Assembly: GCF_001653235.2 (NCBI RefSeq)
Contig: NC_035792.1
Location: forward strand, 558,001-622,000
Length of the DNA stretch: 64,000 nucleotides
Source: Pochonia chlamydosporia 170
Taxonomy: Eukaryota > Ascomycota > Sordariomycetes > Hypocreales > Clavicipitaceae
Reading direction: 5' to 3'
Shown here: positions 1 to 11,669 of the stretch, piece by piece
How positions within the stretch are numbered: position 1 is the first letter of the stretch
Layout: each line of letters opens with the position of its first letter
Translations under genes and position numbers: made by a program
Notes under the pieces: generated by a model
Database searches by the model: none
Seen by the model: only the letters and a program-made list of their open reading frames with translations
What the model was told of the DNA's origin: nothing

Positions 1-1
1 T

Positions 2-391
2 CCCAGTCTTTCGCGTCGACTTGGCGGAACGTTTAGGTGGATCAAAATCATCCTTCTCCGCATACAAATGCAACTCTGAAATTGCCTCGCAAAGCAATTC
101 GGTACAATTTTTCAGCGTTGAGAGTGTTATCACATCCGCCAGGGTCAAGCAGTGAGACTCGAGAGGCGGTGATGTTGTTAGGTCGGGGGGTATGTCTTTA
201 ATTAACGGGAAGTATATCTCGTTAATACGGATGAGGACCCGGCTACAAATATCCAAGCACTTCTCAGCGCTTTTTTGTTCGGTGTGTATTCTCAAGTAGT
301 TTGACATCTTGACTGCCTTTTTGGTTGTTGGTGTAGTAGTTGCGGAAAAGCCAAATTGTTTGGCAATAAGCTGTGCAGCAAAATATACCAT
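2..391 (-). CDS. Partial gene (5' part or internal exon), fungal N-terminal-domain-like protein
   Basis: An open minus-strand frame runs off the left edge. It starts at an ATG at 391, directly preceded by an in-frame TAA, and gives 130 codons without a stop. The visible protein begins MVYFAAQLIAKQFGF and then has a helical, Cys-containing stretch around KSAEKCLDICSRVL. That pattern resembles the helical N-terminal domains found in front of many fungal STAND/ankyrin proteins; this is a family impression, not a demonstrated match. Such domains usually sit after an upstream exon beginning near Met-Asp, so this frame may be an internal exon and the ATG at 391 only its first methionine. The C-terminal part lies outside the window, so no function can be assigned. 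Confidence 0.4.
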   Translation of the reverse strand, partial: MVYFAAQLIAKQFGFSATTTPTTKKAVKMSNYLRIHTEQKSAEKCLDICSRVLIRINEIYFPLIKDIPPDLTTSPPLESHCLTLADVITLSTLKNCTELLCEAISELHLYAEKDDFDPPKRSAKSTRKTG

Positions 392-1020
392 TTATGTTGC
401 GGCACGGTATTTGATCGCACAGTGATCAGATGGCGTGCAATACTGTGCATTAGCGGTAACACCACTCAGATAGGCTTGAGCGAAAGATGCAAACTATGGT
501 ACTCGTGAACGTTCCAGATGCATGGCGAAGTTTAGTAAATAACCTACATAGACTTGTTGTAGGTGTATGGAATATCTTTCTGCCCAGAAAGAAATGTTAG
601 ACGTAAGTGAAGAGCAGGATAAATGCCACAATCAGCTTATTTGTTGGTTCGCAATAATAAAGGTCCCGTTAACCTGGCTAAATCACGCGCCCCAAGCAAT
701 AATACAATAATCAGTTAGCTTGCAATGGTGTGCCACCAAATTCTAGAATTTCAATTAGCGCAGTATAGGTTATATTTTATCTTCTATAGCATAAGAATTC
801 ACCCAGAACATTAGATCATGTTACTCGTTGTAACGGAAAGAATTCCATACCCTGTGTTGCTAACTCTATACTCTGTATAGTCTCGCGTGTCGCGTTTTAA
901 CGATAACCACAAAAGCATTTCACAGATCTCTAGTCTCTTTTAGGTGTAATATTACTGTAGTTATTATTCAATCGACTAGAATTGCCGCGGCATTCTCGCA
1001 AGCTTGCAGCATAATTATTA
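392..1020. other. Intergenic, no gene seen
   Basis: Stops occur in all frames. Composition shifts gradually from balanced sequence to the A+T-rich island that follows. No RNA gene or repeat was recognised. Confidence 0.5.
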
Positions 1021-1670
1021 GTGCCAGTCCTTTAAAGGGGTTAAGAGAGCAGGCTAGCATAGGATATACTTATATAGAAAACACTTATTACAGTCTTAAT
1101 AATTAATTAAAATAGATTGCATATTCTTACAGCTTAATTATTATTAGTATCACACATGGGTAAAAGACCTAGTCTAAGAATAACATTTTAAGACTTATAG
1201 GGTGCTCTTAAGAGTAATATAACTGCCTAATTCTCTATTAGAAATAGTTTAAGAGCTTTCTCTAAAGTTTATCTAGTTAAAAATAATGCTCTATTATAAA
1301 GTATTAGTGTTTATAACCTAATGCCTTCTAAAATGTAAGACTTTATACTAAAAAGTTAGCTTTAGTCTCCTCTTAGTATTTCTCTAGTGCTGCTATAGCA
1401 CTACTAAGAGCAATAAAGGCAATAGTAGCTAGAGAAGCAAAATATACAGTAGCAGCTTAAGTGAGATAATGTTAAAATTTTCTAGTATTCTTTATCTTTA
1501 AATAAAAGACAGCTATTTAAGAAGCTATAGGTTAGATAGAATTATTAGCGCTTAGTTTAGAGAACTAGAAGTCTTTTAATGCTGCGCTATAAGTTATTTT
1601 CACTTAAAAGCCTTATAAGAATTTTAATTAAGTATATACTGCATTCTATTTTAAGCTTAATATAACTCTT

Positions 1671-1903
1671 TGTAAGGGGCTAGCCTAGCGGCTTCTGCGA
1701 GCTAGCGTCACTAATAGTAACTTTTCTCATAGAGAGAAGTCAGAAAAGAGAAAGGGGGAATAGATTAGCTTAGCCCCATAGAGGACCCTTATAGAGCCCG
1801 GTTAAGCTCCGGTGGAAACCCGCGGTAGATCCTTAGGCCGCCTTTCTGGCGCACTTGTCTCCTTCTCCCTTAAGATCCAAGCGCTACGCTTGAATCCGTA
1901 ACA
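1671..1903 (+). repeat. Solo LTR, family A copy 1
   Basis: This 233-bp unit starts TGTAAGGGGCTAGCC and ends CCGTAACA, giving the TGT...ACA ends of a retroviral-type LTR. It is homologous along its length to the units at 2234-2459 and 2477-2701. Flanks are CTCTT on the left and CCCTT on the right, a 5-bp duplication with one C/T difference. No internal retrotransposon sequence adjoins it, so it reads as a recombined solo LTR. Confidence 0.75.
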
Positions 1904-2233
1904 CCCTTTAGAGTTTAATTGCTTAGCAATTTTTTGCTATATAACATATCCTTATAGCTATTTATAATCTAGCTCTAAAGGGACTTAAAACGCTAATATT
2001 AATCGTTATTATATAATTAGCATAAAGCCTATTATTATGCAATTATCATAACTTAATATTAAGCAAAGTATATTTTTGCATGTTTAGTCTAGGTAAGTAC
2101 CTCCAGAATAACTTTAATAAATAGCTTATATAGTACTATATTTATTAAAGAAATAAGAATTATATTAACTAGCTTAATCTACTGTAATATATAGTTGTAG
2201 GTTTCTAAGAGTAAAAATTTAATTGCTCTAGGT

Positions 2234-2459
2234 TGTAAGGGGCTAGCCTGGCAGCTTTTGCGAGCTAGCATTACTAGTAGTAACTTTTCTCATAAGGAGA
2301 GAAGGAGAAGAAGAAGAGTAGTTAGCTTAGCTTCTAAGAGCACCCTTATAGGGCCTAGCTAAGCTCTAGTAGAAACCTATAGTGGGTTCTTAGGTAGCTC
2401 CCACTATATGCTTATCTCCTTTCTCTTACGATCTAAGCGTTACGCTTAAATCTATGACA
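2234..2459 (+). repeat. Solo LTR, family A copy 2
   Basis: This unit starts TGTAAGGGGCTAGCC and ends CTATGACA. It is flanked by a perfect 5-bp target duplication, TAGGT at 2229-2233 and 2460-2464. It is more C-to-T and G-to-A worn than copies 1 and 3: for example a GCGGCTTC segment in copy 1 reads GCAGCTTT here. That suggests an older insertion or stronger RIP. Confidence 0.85.
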
Positions 2460-2476
2460 TAGGTATTAGTTATTAT

Positions 2477-2701
2477 TGTTATGGATTTAAGCGTAGCGCT
2501 TAGATCTTAAGAGAGAAGGAGACAAGTACGCGGAAAGAGCTACCTAAGGACTAACCACGGGTTTCTACCAGAGCTTAGCTGGACCCTATAATAGCTCTCT
2601 ACGGAGCTAGGCTAACCCCTTTCCCCTTTTCTTTTCTCTCTATGAGAAAAGTTACTATTAGTGACGCTAGCTCGCAGAAGCCGCTAGGCCAGCCCCTTAC
2701 A
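2477..2701 (-). repeat. Solo LTR, family A copy 3, inverted
   Basis: This is the same LTR in reverse orientation. Read on the minus strand it starts TGTAAGGGGCTGGCC and ends CCATAACA. Perfect target duplication ATTAT lies at 2472-2476 and 2702-2706. Only 17 bases separate it from copy 2, so the pair makes a large imperfect palindrome that could fold into a hairpin of about 225 bp. Confidence 0.85.
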
Positions 2702-2860
2702 ATTATGCGCATATAACAGGTAAGCCTAGGCGTTACTGCTTTAGTGTAGAGTGGTAGAGAGTTTACGCTATCTAAATAGTCTATTAGCTGATAAAGCTAT
2801 AGTTATAAGCCTGCTATGCTTAAAGAAGGTTTACTAGCTACAGTTCACCGATTTGCTTAA

Positions 2861-5800
2861 CTTATGCTTTAATGCACTATCTCCTCACATGAATTAAAGG
2901 CATAGCATTTGTGGTGTACCCTAGCTACTGATCTACAATCACCTCATGTCTTGCCACGTCGCCCAGCACGATATTTGATACAGAATGCACAAAAGTTGCT
3001 ACATGCGAGGCTCCTCAAGCGTTACCATCACAACATTAAGAGCTGACAGTATCTCTCTAGTGCTCTGACTGCCCTCTTGTACTAGTTGCTTGTGCTTGTA
3101 CAAGTTCATTATTTCCGGTACATTGCTAGCTAAAAGAGCTAAATGGCTGGTTAGAGTTTCCACATCCCCAATGCATTGGGGAAACACCCCCTCTGGCTAT
3201 TTCCAGAGAACAACACTTGCTCTAAATATGCCTTCCTGTAAACGACTGCCATCTGTCCTATCTTATTTGCTGTCTCGAGAAGTGCCGGCCTTTACATGCC
3301 GCATGCCTTAAGCTCTCTTTAGTTTATGGCTGCGGGGAACGAAGCTTAGTGAATTTCCGAATTGGACTCTGCTACTGAGACCTTGATGGTGTCATAGTGT
3401 CATATGGAGCTAGCCGATGCGTCACCGCTGCAATGGTAGGTTGATGAGGAAATTTTCGGCGTAGAAAACTGTCATGTGATGGCTGTGAGGATATTTTCAT
3501 CAATATGTAACTAGTCAAGTATGCAATAACCATCTGCGTATCAGTATATTGGCTTCATCGCAATGTGTCTGTCGCTATATGTCATGAACAAGTTCTATGC
3601 GTTTCTCTTGATCCTTTTTCTGTGTCCCATGATATCTTATTCGTGCACTCCTGTGTACACAGAGGCTTGGTTCCCATTCGCCATACATACCTCGGCGCCG
3701 TACTGGTGTTGGAATGCACCCCAACAACAAACCTCCCTTGTTCCTTATCCTACCTTTATCCGCTCCCGAGGCTGAATCCGGGATACCCCAACATTTACTC
3801 ATCTGGATGGACAACTGATCTATCCAATTGCATGTTATCGCTGTGATTCATTAATAACTTATGCCTTAGACAGTCCAGCTAACTTGTGAAGTCCAGCGGG
3901 GCTGTACCCCATTGATAACCTGTGTATGGTGAACTGGCCCTGTCATGCATCAGCACGTACAAATTGAGCAAGTTGGCCGGAAGCTGGCAACTATTGGCTC
4001 GGACCAGATCAGCGCTGATGGAGTTCTGGTCCCATCCCGTTGTGCTGTCAAATTGCAAACCGGGCTGGCAAACGGAATGCTTTACTGGGTTCCCGGCCTG
4101 GCCACCCAATCCAGCCTGTCAGCCATCCACACATGCACCTACGGGATGCAACTCGGGTTGCTACCAGGGGGATCGGGGCTTCCGCGCCAGGTTGTCCGAC
4201 GGAAAGGTCAAATAAAGGAGAAAGAAGGCTCTGAAGCTGAATACTACCCTGGGCAGTGCGTGGAGTTCGCCGAATGGTTCAGCGATCTAGATCTTGGCTA
4301 CTTACAATGCGAAAAATGAGTGGCTGCGCACGTTGATTCCTACATGCAACAGGGCTTCGTCGCACACTCCTCTTTCAAGCAGTGCCTCAAATATGAACCT
4401 TTGGTACCACACTACCTTTGTGGTAACTTTAGTATATTTCTGGTGTATCTCTGGGGCACAGCACCAATAGTCTTTTGTCTTTATGCACAAGATCTTGCGT
4501 GAATGCCCTATTCTCGTAGTTTATACTGCGGCTGCCATAAATGGGAATGGCTCAATACATACCACGACAATTCGAGAACTTGTAGGCAGCTTGAGGATAC
4601 TGTCAAAGACCAGGCACAGATGATCGGAGTCAGCTGTGATCGTCTAAGAAGAAACTAAAGTGTCAAGATGTCCAGAATAACACAATTACGAGAAATTATC
4701 CACTTGATGGCTTCAAATGCGGCTCTGATAACATCCTCTAGGTCAGATTCCCAAATGTTCCAGACTTTAATCCTCGGCATTCGAGTTAATCACGATACGT
4801 TGCAATGGTTCTGGAGCATTGCCTGGACCGTATAAATGCGCGGCTAGTCACATTTGGGGGGCTCGAAAAGATGGACTCGCCAATATATTGTGAATTACAT
4901 TGTAGTTTGACTGCTTTATTTCCATCTTAGCAGCCGTCTTCAAATGTATAAGATCAATGGATGACAAATTGTTAGACCTAAACAAGCTGTAACTCCTTAG
5001 AGAGACCTGGAAGTTAAGACTGCGGGGGAGATAGGGGTAGCACAGGCAGCCTAGCCACTTCACTTTAGAGAACCACAGGGCTTCCCCAGGATATAGCTGG
5101 GAGAAGACGCCCCTCTGCATTACCAGGGTCTGGGATGGGGGCACTTGTGACCAACTCCATGGCTGAATGAGTTCCTTGGCGCATGGCTGGAGACTGAGGC
5201 AAACGACACGGAGAGCTACGGCTATTAGCCCAACGAACAATCCGATAACGCGCGATGTAACCATAAGCAGGATGGGTTTCCAGTTCTAGTATCGTCTAAG
5301 CTTGTGTTTGTGTTTGTTAGGCCAGGTACGTTCCGTTTGCGTGGGTGATTGCTGGCCAGGAACGAGTGACAACAGATACGCTACACCTTGACATGGTCGG
5401 TATTCTTAGCCGGCTGGGCTAAGCCGATTGCCTCAGGCTAACGTATACCGCCGTTTATGACGATAGACCCGACTTCTTTCGTAAACTGACCTCTAACAAC
5501 TTGATATGTTGGCTTCACAGATCACGAGGCTGGGGCTGAAGGGTTCCAGGGGTAAGTGCGGTTGGCCGAGCAGAATCTTGCGCCAACACGTTGCTTTTTC
5601 CACAGGACCGTAACCGCCGAGGTCATCAGATGCATGGTTATCATTGAGGTCAAGGAGTGGTGCTTGCATGCGAGGCCTGGGGGTCAGGTCCTGAGGTGAT
5701 GCATGCCGTGTATTGTCATTCCCTGCACCAACATGGCGGGAATGACCAGCAACATCAAATTGAACATTGAAGGGTCAAGACCCACCAGTTGACGGCTTGA

Positions 5801-6764
5801 CCCGCACCCGTTAACCTGGCGCTTTTTGCGCTTCAATGTTGCCGTTGCCCCTGTTCTGCCCTCTCCATTCACCGGCTGGCTGGTCAGACCTTGTCGAAAA
5901 AGCGATTGACTGTTGCCTAGGTGGCTTCGGCCGACCGGGGGTCCAAAAGAACTTGTCGATGATGCCACCTTCCCTGAATTTCATACTGGCCAGGTGCCCT
6001 GGGGGAAAACATGCTCTCAGAAGCGTTCCTGGCATATGCCGCTGGCATCTCATTCGGCCAAAGAGCCAAGGATGCTGCCAAATGCGGACTAGCGCCATTG
6101 ATCCTTTCTGCCTGACCTTGACATTTGCGGACTTACCCCAGCAGATCGTGCCGTCCGTCAGTGGCGTACTACCATTTGATTGGTCCGGAACGCTGGATTG
6201 AAACTTTCCGCCGCTCAAATGCTCCAATAGCCTAACATTGAATGCTTATCAACGGAGTCGGCTTTCACGTCGGCCGAGACCAACAACACAGTGCAATGGG
6301 CAGAGACATTATGCAAGTTTGGTCCAAAAATACAAATTCCGTTGAGCTTCTGGCTTTTGTAGATCCTTGTCAGAGACCCAAGCGCAGGTTGCGGCGTACG
6401 AACCCTAGAAAATTGGCAACGCATGCACGAGCCCGCTGCCGCGGATCCTGGGTTACTTCATGTTGAACAAGGCTCAACCAACACAGCCTGCCATGTCTCG
6501 CCTCGGACTGTTGCAGCAGAGGCATTGGCCAGCGTCGCAAGAGGTAAATCACGAGCTGCCGACTCACGCTACTGGCTTGATGTTCCATCAGTCGCCGCAT
6601 ACAAATGTGTCAGGCTCTCCAGCTGGTACCACTTCGTATCTCATCCCTCCAGCCATACGTCGACGATTCTAGTTTTACGTGAAGCTTCTCAGCTTTTACC
6701 CCTGTTCTATCTCAGTATCGTCATCAACCATACAGCATCGTGGGACCTTTTCTCAAAAAATAAA
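2861..6764. other. Long region without a supported gene
   Basis: Composition is balanced and not RIP-like. Only short, unspliced frames of 60-138 codons occur, often overlapping on both strands, with no recognisable domain. The best are a minus frame at 4848-5264 with a hydrophobic N-terminus and a minus frame at 5811-6227; neither has splice partners or family features. Copies of the AACATTGAA motif occur near 5762, 5832 and 6233. The last few hundred bases must hold the promoter of the GTPase gene at 6765. Confidence 0.4.
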
Positions 6765-9700
6765 ATGGTAAGTATGGATTTTGCTCCCTTGGCTCGCAAG
6801 CTTTATGCTTAGGAACCGTCTGTGATAGGACTCGTCTACTTTCACCACTAGCAGCTCACGACACCGCACTCCATCATCAAATGGATCGTTTAGCTTTGGC
6901 GGGAATAGCCCCGGTGGCAGAGAGTTTACTTTCACCGTAGCTAATGTTGACATTCCGTTGCCGTCAGTCGAATTCCACTCTGGGTCTGACACAGGCTCAG
7001 AACCAAGAAATAATTACACCACGAAACCTACTTCGGGCTTCAATCCTGACAATCACCTTGGTACCTTCTCTGGAGCCTTTGATTATCCAACGCGCCAACG
7101 AGCCAGGAGTTTCACTAGAGGCCCAGTGGGTGCCGCAGACTCGGCGCCCCAATTGGCGGCTATACGACCGACCAGCTCGCAGCTTGAGGGTATTTCCATG
7201 CAAGAACTTGGCACGGCTCTCCACGATGTTGCGAAAAATCCCAGCAAGCCAACTCTCAAAGTAAATAGCGCTGCTCCGGGCAGACAAAGTTCTGCACCGC
7301 CGGACCTTCCTCCACTGGTGTCATCAAGCGATGCACATAGAGTGGAGGACGAAGTGCTCCTCAATGACCCTTTCCAGAACAAAGAGTTGCAGGATGCTCT
7401 TAGCAGGTCAAAAGAGCTAATGGCCAAGCTGGACAACGATTTAAGCAGTAGCTCTTTGGTCAAGGAGCCAGAATCCACAATCGGGCGACTCCGTCATCGA
7501 GTTCATGAATTAGCTGCATTTCATTGTCCTGCAACGAGAATTGTAGGGTTCGTTGGCGACTCCGGAGTTGGTAAGTTTTGTCGCCGGCGTTTTAAAAACT
7601 CAAACATCACGATGTTGACTTCGTCTTCGTCACCTAGGAAAAAGCAGTCTTTTAAACTCTCTACTGGACTACAAAGACCTGGCACGAGCTGTGAGTAACC
7701 CATCTCTAAATACTTGCCATGGGTTACGCTTACTAAAGGGTTTACAGAACAGCAGTGGTGTCGCCTGTACTTGTGTCATCACAGAATATCACTATCATGA
7801 CGCCACAACATTTGAAATCCGCATAGATGCTTTCAGTGGGGAAGAGCTTGAAACTCAGATCAAAGACCTAGTACATAAATATAGGTCCTATCATCGTCAC
7901 CGAAGCACACTGGAGGGGCCGGAGCGGCAGGTTTGCGAGGAGGAAGCTGATGTAGCCCAAGACACACTGATGACAATGTTCCGCACAAAGCTATCAAATC
8001 TGGACTGGATCAAAAACGAGCCCGATGTCGAGCGAGTGAATAATCAACTTGTCGGATGGGCAACCAGTTACCTGGGCTCACAAGACTTGGAAACTCAAGT
8101 TCTTGACTCGCCGAAAACGTGTTCCGCACGTCTTCAGCATCTGACGTCAGACATGTCCTCGGGCAATGCGCCTGCTTTGTGGCCATTCATTCGTGGTGTC
8201 AAGTACGTTGTGCTCATCCTATTCTTTGGACGAAATGGCCGTCACTTTTTTTTTTTTGACTTTCTCTGTCCGCGCCTATTCTCAGATGGTGGTGGAAGGC
8301 TAATTATATGCCGTGATGCAATAGGGTCTATCTGAACTCGCCCATTCTCAGCAGAGGCATTATCCTAGTTGATCTTCCAGGTAAATATGAAACTTTCCCT
8401 CTTGGAATTACGGCCATCTCATCGACTCAACTGCAGGCCTACGCGATCTGAATGCGGCGCGCCGCAATAATACGGAGCGCTATTTGGCGGAGCAGAAGTG
8501 TCACGAGGTGTTTGCAGTTTGTGATATTAGCAGGGCGACCTCAGATGTTGGAGTCAAGGCCGTGTTTGAACTTGCCTCTAAAGCTTGTCTTTCAAGTGTG
8601 GGCATTGTGTGCACTAGGACCGATGTAAGAAGAATCCACGCACTTGTCTGTATGGGTTTGTCAACTGACTCTAGGTGCAGGTTTATAGGGTCGATGAAGC
8701 TGTTAACGGTTGGCCTGGCGAAGTACAGGACAACATAAAAGATCTACGAGAGACAAGAGATAGTTGCCAAGAATCAGAGGCGGAGGCGGAGCAGCAATAT
8801 ATGGACCTCAAGTCGGACCAGACACCAGAGACGCGCGATGAGCGCCAGCGTGACAAGAAACTGTGGGATGAATGGCAGACAGCCCGGTAAGATCGATGAC
8901 CCTCCATGTCCTCAACGACCCGGCGACTAACCGAGACTCTTCTTTCGGCAGAGATCGGGTGCGGGCGGCCAAATTCAAGTAAGTGGGGATGCCTTCGTAA
9001 AAGAATGTGATGGTGTTAGCCATCTTTTATACTCACAAGCGACATTCTAGTCTCCAAAGATGCATAATTGATACAAGAAACGACGACGTGTCCACGAAGC
9101 TTGTTGACAAATATGGCAACCAAACCAGCACACGCAACGATGCTCAGCCTGATTTAAAGGTATTCTGCGTCAGCAACACACTGTATTGGAAGGAAAGGCA
9201 CAAACCAGCATCGCAATATCTGCCCCATCTAAAGCTCAGTGGCATTCAGGTTATGCGCCAACATTTTACCTCCAAGGTAGCCGAAAGCCAATTACGGCTG
9301 GCAAAAGCGTACATGCAGAATCATATTCCAGACGTGCTGCGCGACTTGGCACTCTGGGCAGAGCGCGGGAACGGCACCTTGGGTACGGAACGTAAGGTTG
9401 CCATTCAAAAGACCTTGGGCGAGATTGAAGAACAGATGGAACAAGTATAACGATACAAGTCGTGGCAATATAGAAGCGCAGAAAACTGAAGCTAATATGA
9501 GCTAGGAACTCCTCAGCGCTGTATCCAAAGTTCCACGCCTTGCAAGCGAGTTGGAAGAGCACTATGTGCAACAAATCCACTCAGGTACTAAGCAGATTTG
9601 TACACCCAACTTGAAGGAACCCGACCTGATCAAGTCGCAGTGCAGCAAATTTCGGCTTGGAGTAATGCCGCTAAAGAAGCGTCTCTGGAGTGGTCTGGCG

Positions 9701-10742
9701 TGAGTCGTCTTCTTTGGGATGTTATGTAACATGACGAGCAATGTTAGTCAGGCTAACTCGAGGAAAATTTGTTCCTTCATTGCAGTGGTATCATTGTATG
9801 GAGAATATTCACGACTGCCTTCTGACCCAACACGCTGACCCATGCTTACTAGCAACATATTCGGCGTTCTGCAGAAAATTTGGGCATCACTCTACCCCAG
9901 CAGAAGGTGAACGCAATTGGAATGAGGAGGCAATGAGTTCCATGGTCAATGACTTGACCGGCCCCATAGACGGGCTCATTGCTTTCACAGCCTCCAAGGA
10001 AACGCAAGTGGTAGATTCATTTTTGAAAACCACTAGGACGGCAGAAGACAAGCTCAGTGAGTGGTGTTTGAACACGGCAATGAACGGCCGCTGACTACAT
10101 GTCGCAGATGTCCATCTGGGACGGTACAGAGCGACGGCTCTTTCACTGATTGACGCGCTTCATTCCCGTCAACGTCAACTCACCATCGAAATGAGTGACC
10201 TGTTTAACACTTGTGCTAGGCAGCTTTCGTAAGACTGAGAGATTCTCATAAGTTGATGAGCCAAATTAACTGGAAGCCCGAACTAGAACCCTGAGAACAG
10301 ACACTTTGAGCGACATCCGCACTTCGCAGTTTGGCAAAGAACTTGAAGAAGCATATGCGAAATGTCGAATTGAATCCGGTAAGCCTTGTAAAGATGCAAC
10401 ATGTTACAGTTGGTTTGAGGTGAATTCTAATCTCTGCTAGGTCCTGGAAGCGACCGCAGGCGCAAAGCCATTATCGTGTCAAGAATGGGAGACCGGACCG
10501 TGTTTGAAAATATGATGTTGTTCCTGAGACGAAACTTGCTTCAGTTATCCCAGTCACTTGAACAGCAAGTCAAGGACATCTTAAGAGGACATCTGGATGT
10601 CATTATACGTACTTTTGACATCATACGATGCGAGAACTCCCTAGAGGAGAGCGAGAAGGATCCGCATTTTACGGAATTGCTCAAGGGCTCTGTAGCCTCG
10701 ATCTCGGCTGAGCTGGATGAAATTTACAAAGTTCTGGAATAA
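6765..10742 (+). CDS. SLIP-GC-like large GTPase (dynamin-type P-loop), 15 exons
   Basis: Predicted coding exons: 6765-6767, 6829-7570, 7638-7690, 7748-8202, 8325-8380, 8437-8624, 8675-8886, 8952-8978, 9051-9444, 9506-9584, 9641-9699, 9786-10056, 10108-10228, 10287-10378, 10441-10742. They join in phase to 1,017 residues. G1 is GFVGDSGVGKSSLLNS (near residue 240, split by intron 2), G3 is VDLPG (near 435) and G4 is CTRTD (near 497) in place of the usual TKxD. The N-terminus is Ser/Pro-rich; a charged coiled-coil-like segment follows G4, and the C-terminal third resembles the DUF7605-type region of fungal nuclear-GTPase SLIP-GC-like proteins. The family is known by similarity to vertebrate SLIP-GC; its role in fungi is unknown. 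The ATG stands alone before the first intron (ATG/GTAAGTAT), which restores an uninterrupted Ser-rich N-terminus. The acceptor at 8674 could instead be six bases downstream. Confidence 0.85.
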
Positions 10743-11669
10743 CCCAACTAGCTTGCTCTAATAATTTTATGAGTTTCTAAATATAACAGCACCGACAGAG
10801 GTCTTCAGGAAGTCCAAAGAATCCTGCAATAACTGGTGGATATGAAACAGCTGTACGTGAACCCCAGCGCTAGCCGAGATAACGGAGATGCGACCTTGAA
10901 CTTTGAGCAGTCTTTTAATGCGTGAATATATTACTAGTTCAAAGTAAGATAAACCGCTAATGTAGTCCACAAGCAAGAGGACCGTAAGCGAGTGGACCAC
11001 CTGGAACCACCCTCTTGCAAAGATTAGTAGAAAACAACCGCAGATTGATCAACTCAAACGCAGCAAGGGGCTGGTCACCTACATATACCAGCCGCTCAGG
11101 AGAGGTCAACGGGTCAACTGGTGCTCTTCAGCCCGCGGTTGCATGTGTGTAGTTAAGGGGTTGGCGTGACACGGACCCTGTAAAGTAGGCGGCTGTGTTG
11201 CACCAGACTTGAGTGTCAAGTTCATATCAGCTCATGTGGTCTGTGGAAAAGTCCCGCAACATTGAACATTGATGCGTCGGCAGCAGTACAGACAAATTAA
11301 CTCATCAATGCCGATTGGTGATGCCGAGTTGGTTCAGTCTCTGCTGGTTGTTACACACACAAACAACATTGAACATCTTGGTGCTGCCCGTTTTCCGTAC
11401 AGCCTCATGTCATAGCCACCGTTCCTGTGTCTATTGTTGGCCACATGGAATACATTTGTAACAGCAAGATCGCTGACGTATTCACCCTTGGAGCCCTTAT
11501 AAACGTTTACGAAATCTCAGCTAGAATGCATGTTCCATACACAATGAGCATCCAGCACTATTTTGCCCACCATCTTCAGACCATCTTTCCCTGCAAATCG
11601 CCAAGGCCACACATGTTCAGGTGGCGTCTGGTGGCTCCAATATCCTGACTCTGAACGGCTTGCAATCGC
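10743..11669. other. Intergenic, repeat relics
   Basis: No coding frame is supported. The stretch holds a sequence (about 10959-11000) resembling the transposon end at 37856, one arm of a 43-bp perfect inverted repeat (11045-11087), and AACATTGAA motifs at 11258 and 11365. The 3' ends of two convergent genes border it. Confidence 0.5.
11045..11087 (-). repeat. 43-bp inverted repeat, left arm
   Basis: The reverse complement is identical over 43 of 43 bases to 13620-13662. An imperfect extension (GAGCGGCTGGT) continues outward in both copies. Each arm also holds a short internal palindrome (GGCTGGT...ACCAGCC). The arms enclose the ceramide synthase gene. Confidence 0.85.

Larger units (their letters stand above)
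1021..2860. repeat. A+T-rich, RIP-like repeat island
   Basis: The stretch is dense in TA dinucleotides and stop codons, and CpG is nearly absent outside the three solo LTRs it contains. This is the usual look of repeats mutated C-to-T on both strands in ascomycetes. The underlying element between 1040 and 1670 is too eroded to classify. Confidence 0.6.

Noticed and set aside
3563..4319. Cluster of plus frames of 70-124 codons
   Set aside because: Mutually overlapping in different frames, no consistent splice structure, no homology recognised.
4848..5264. 138-codon minus frame with a hydrophobic N-terminus (possible small secreted protein)
   Set aside because: After the hydrophobic start the sequence has no Cys pattern, domain or splice partner and low coding character.
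5811..6227. Overlapping frames of 138 (minus) and 121 (plus) codons
   Set aside because: Both strands are equally open, which indicates chance; no family features.
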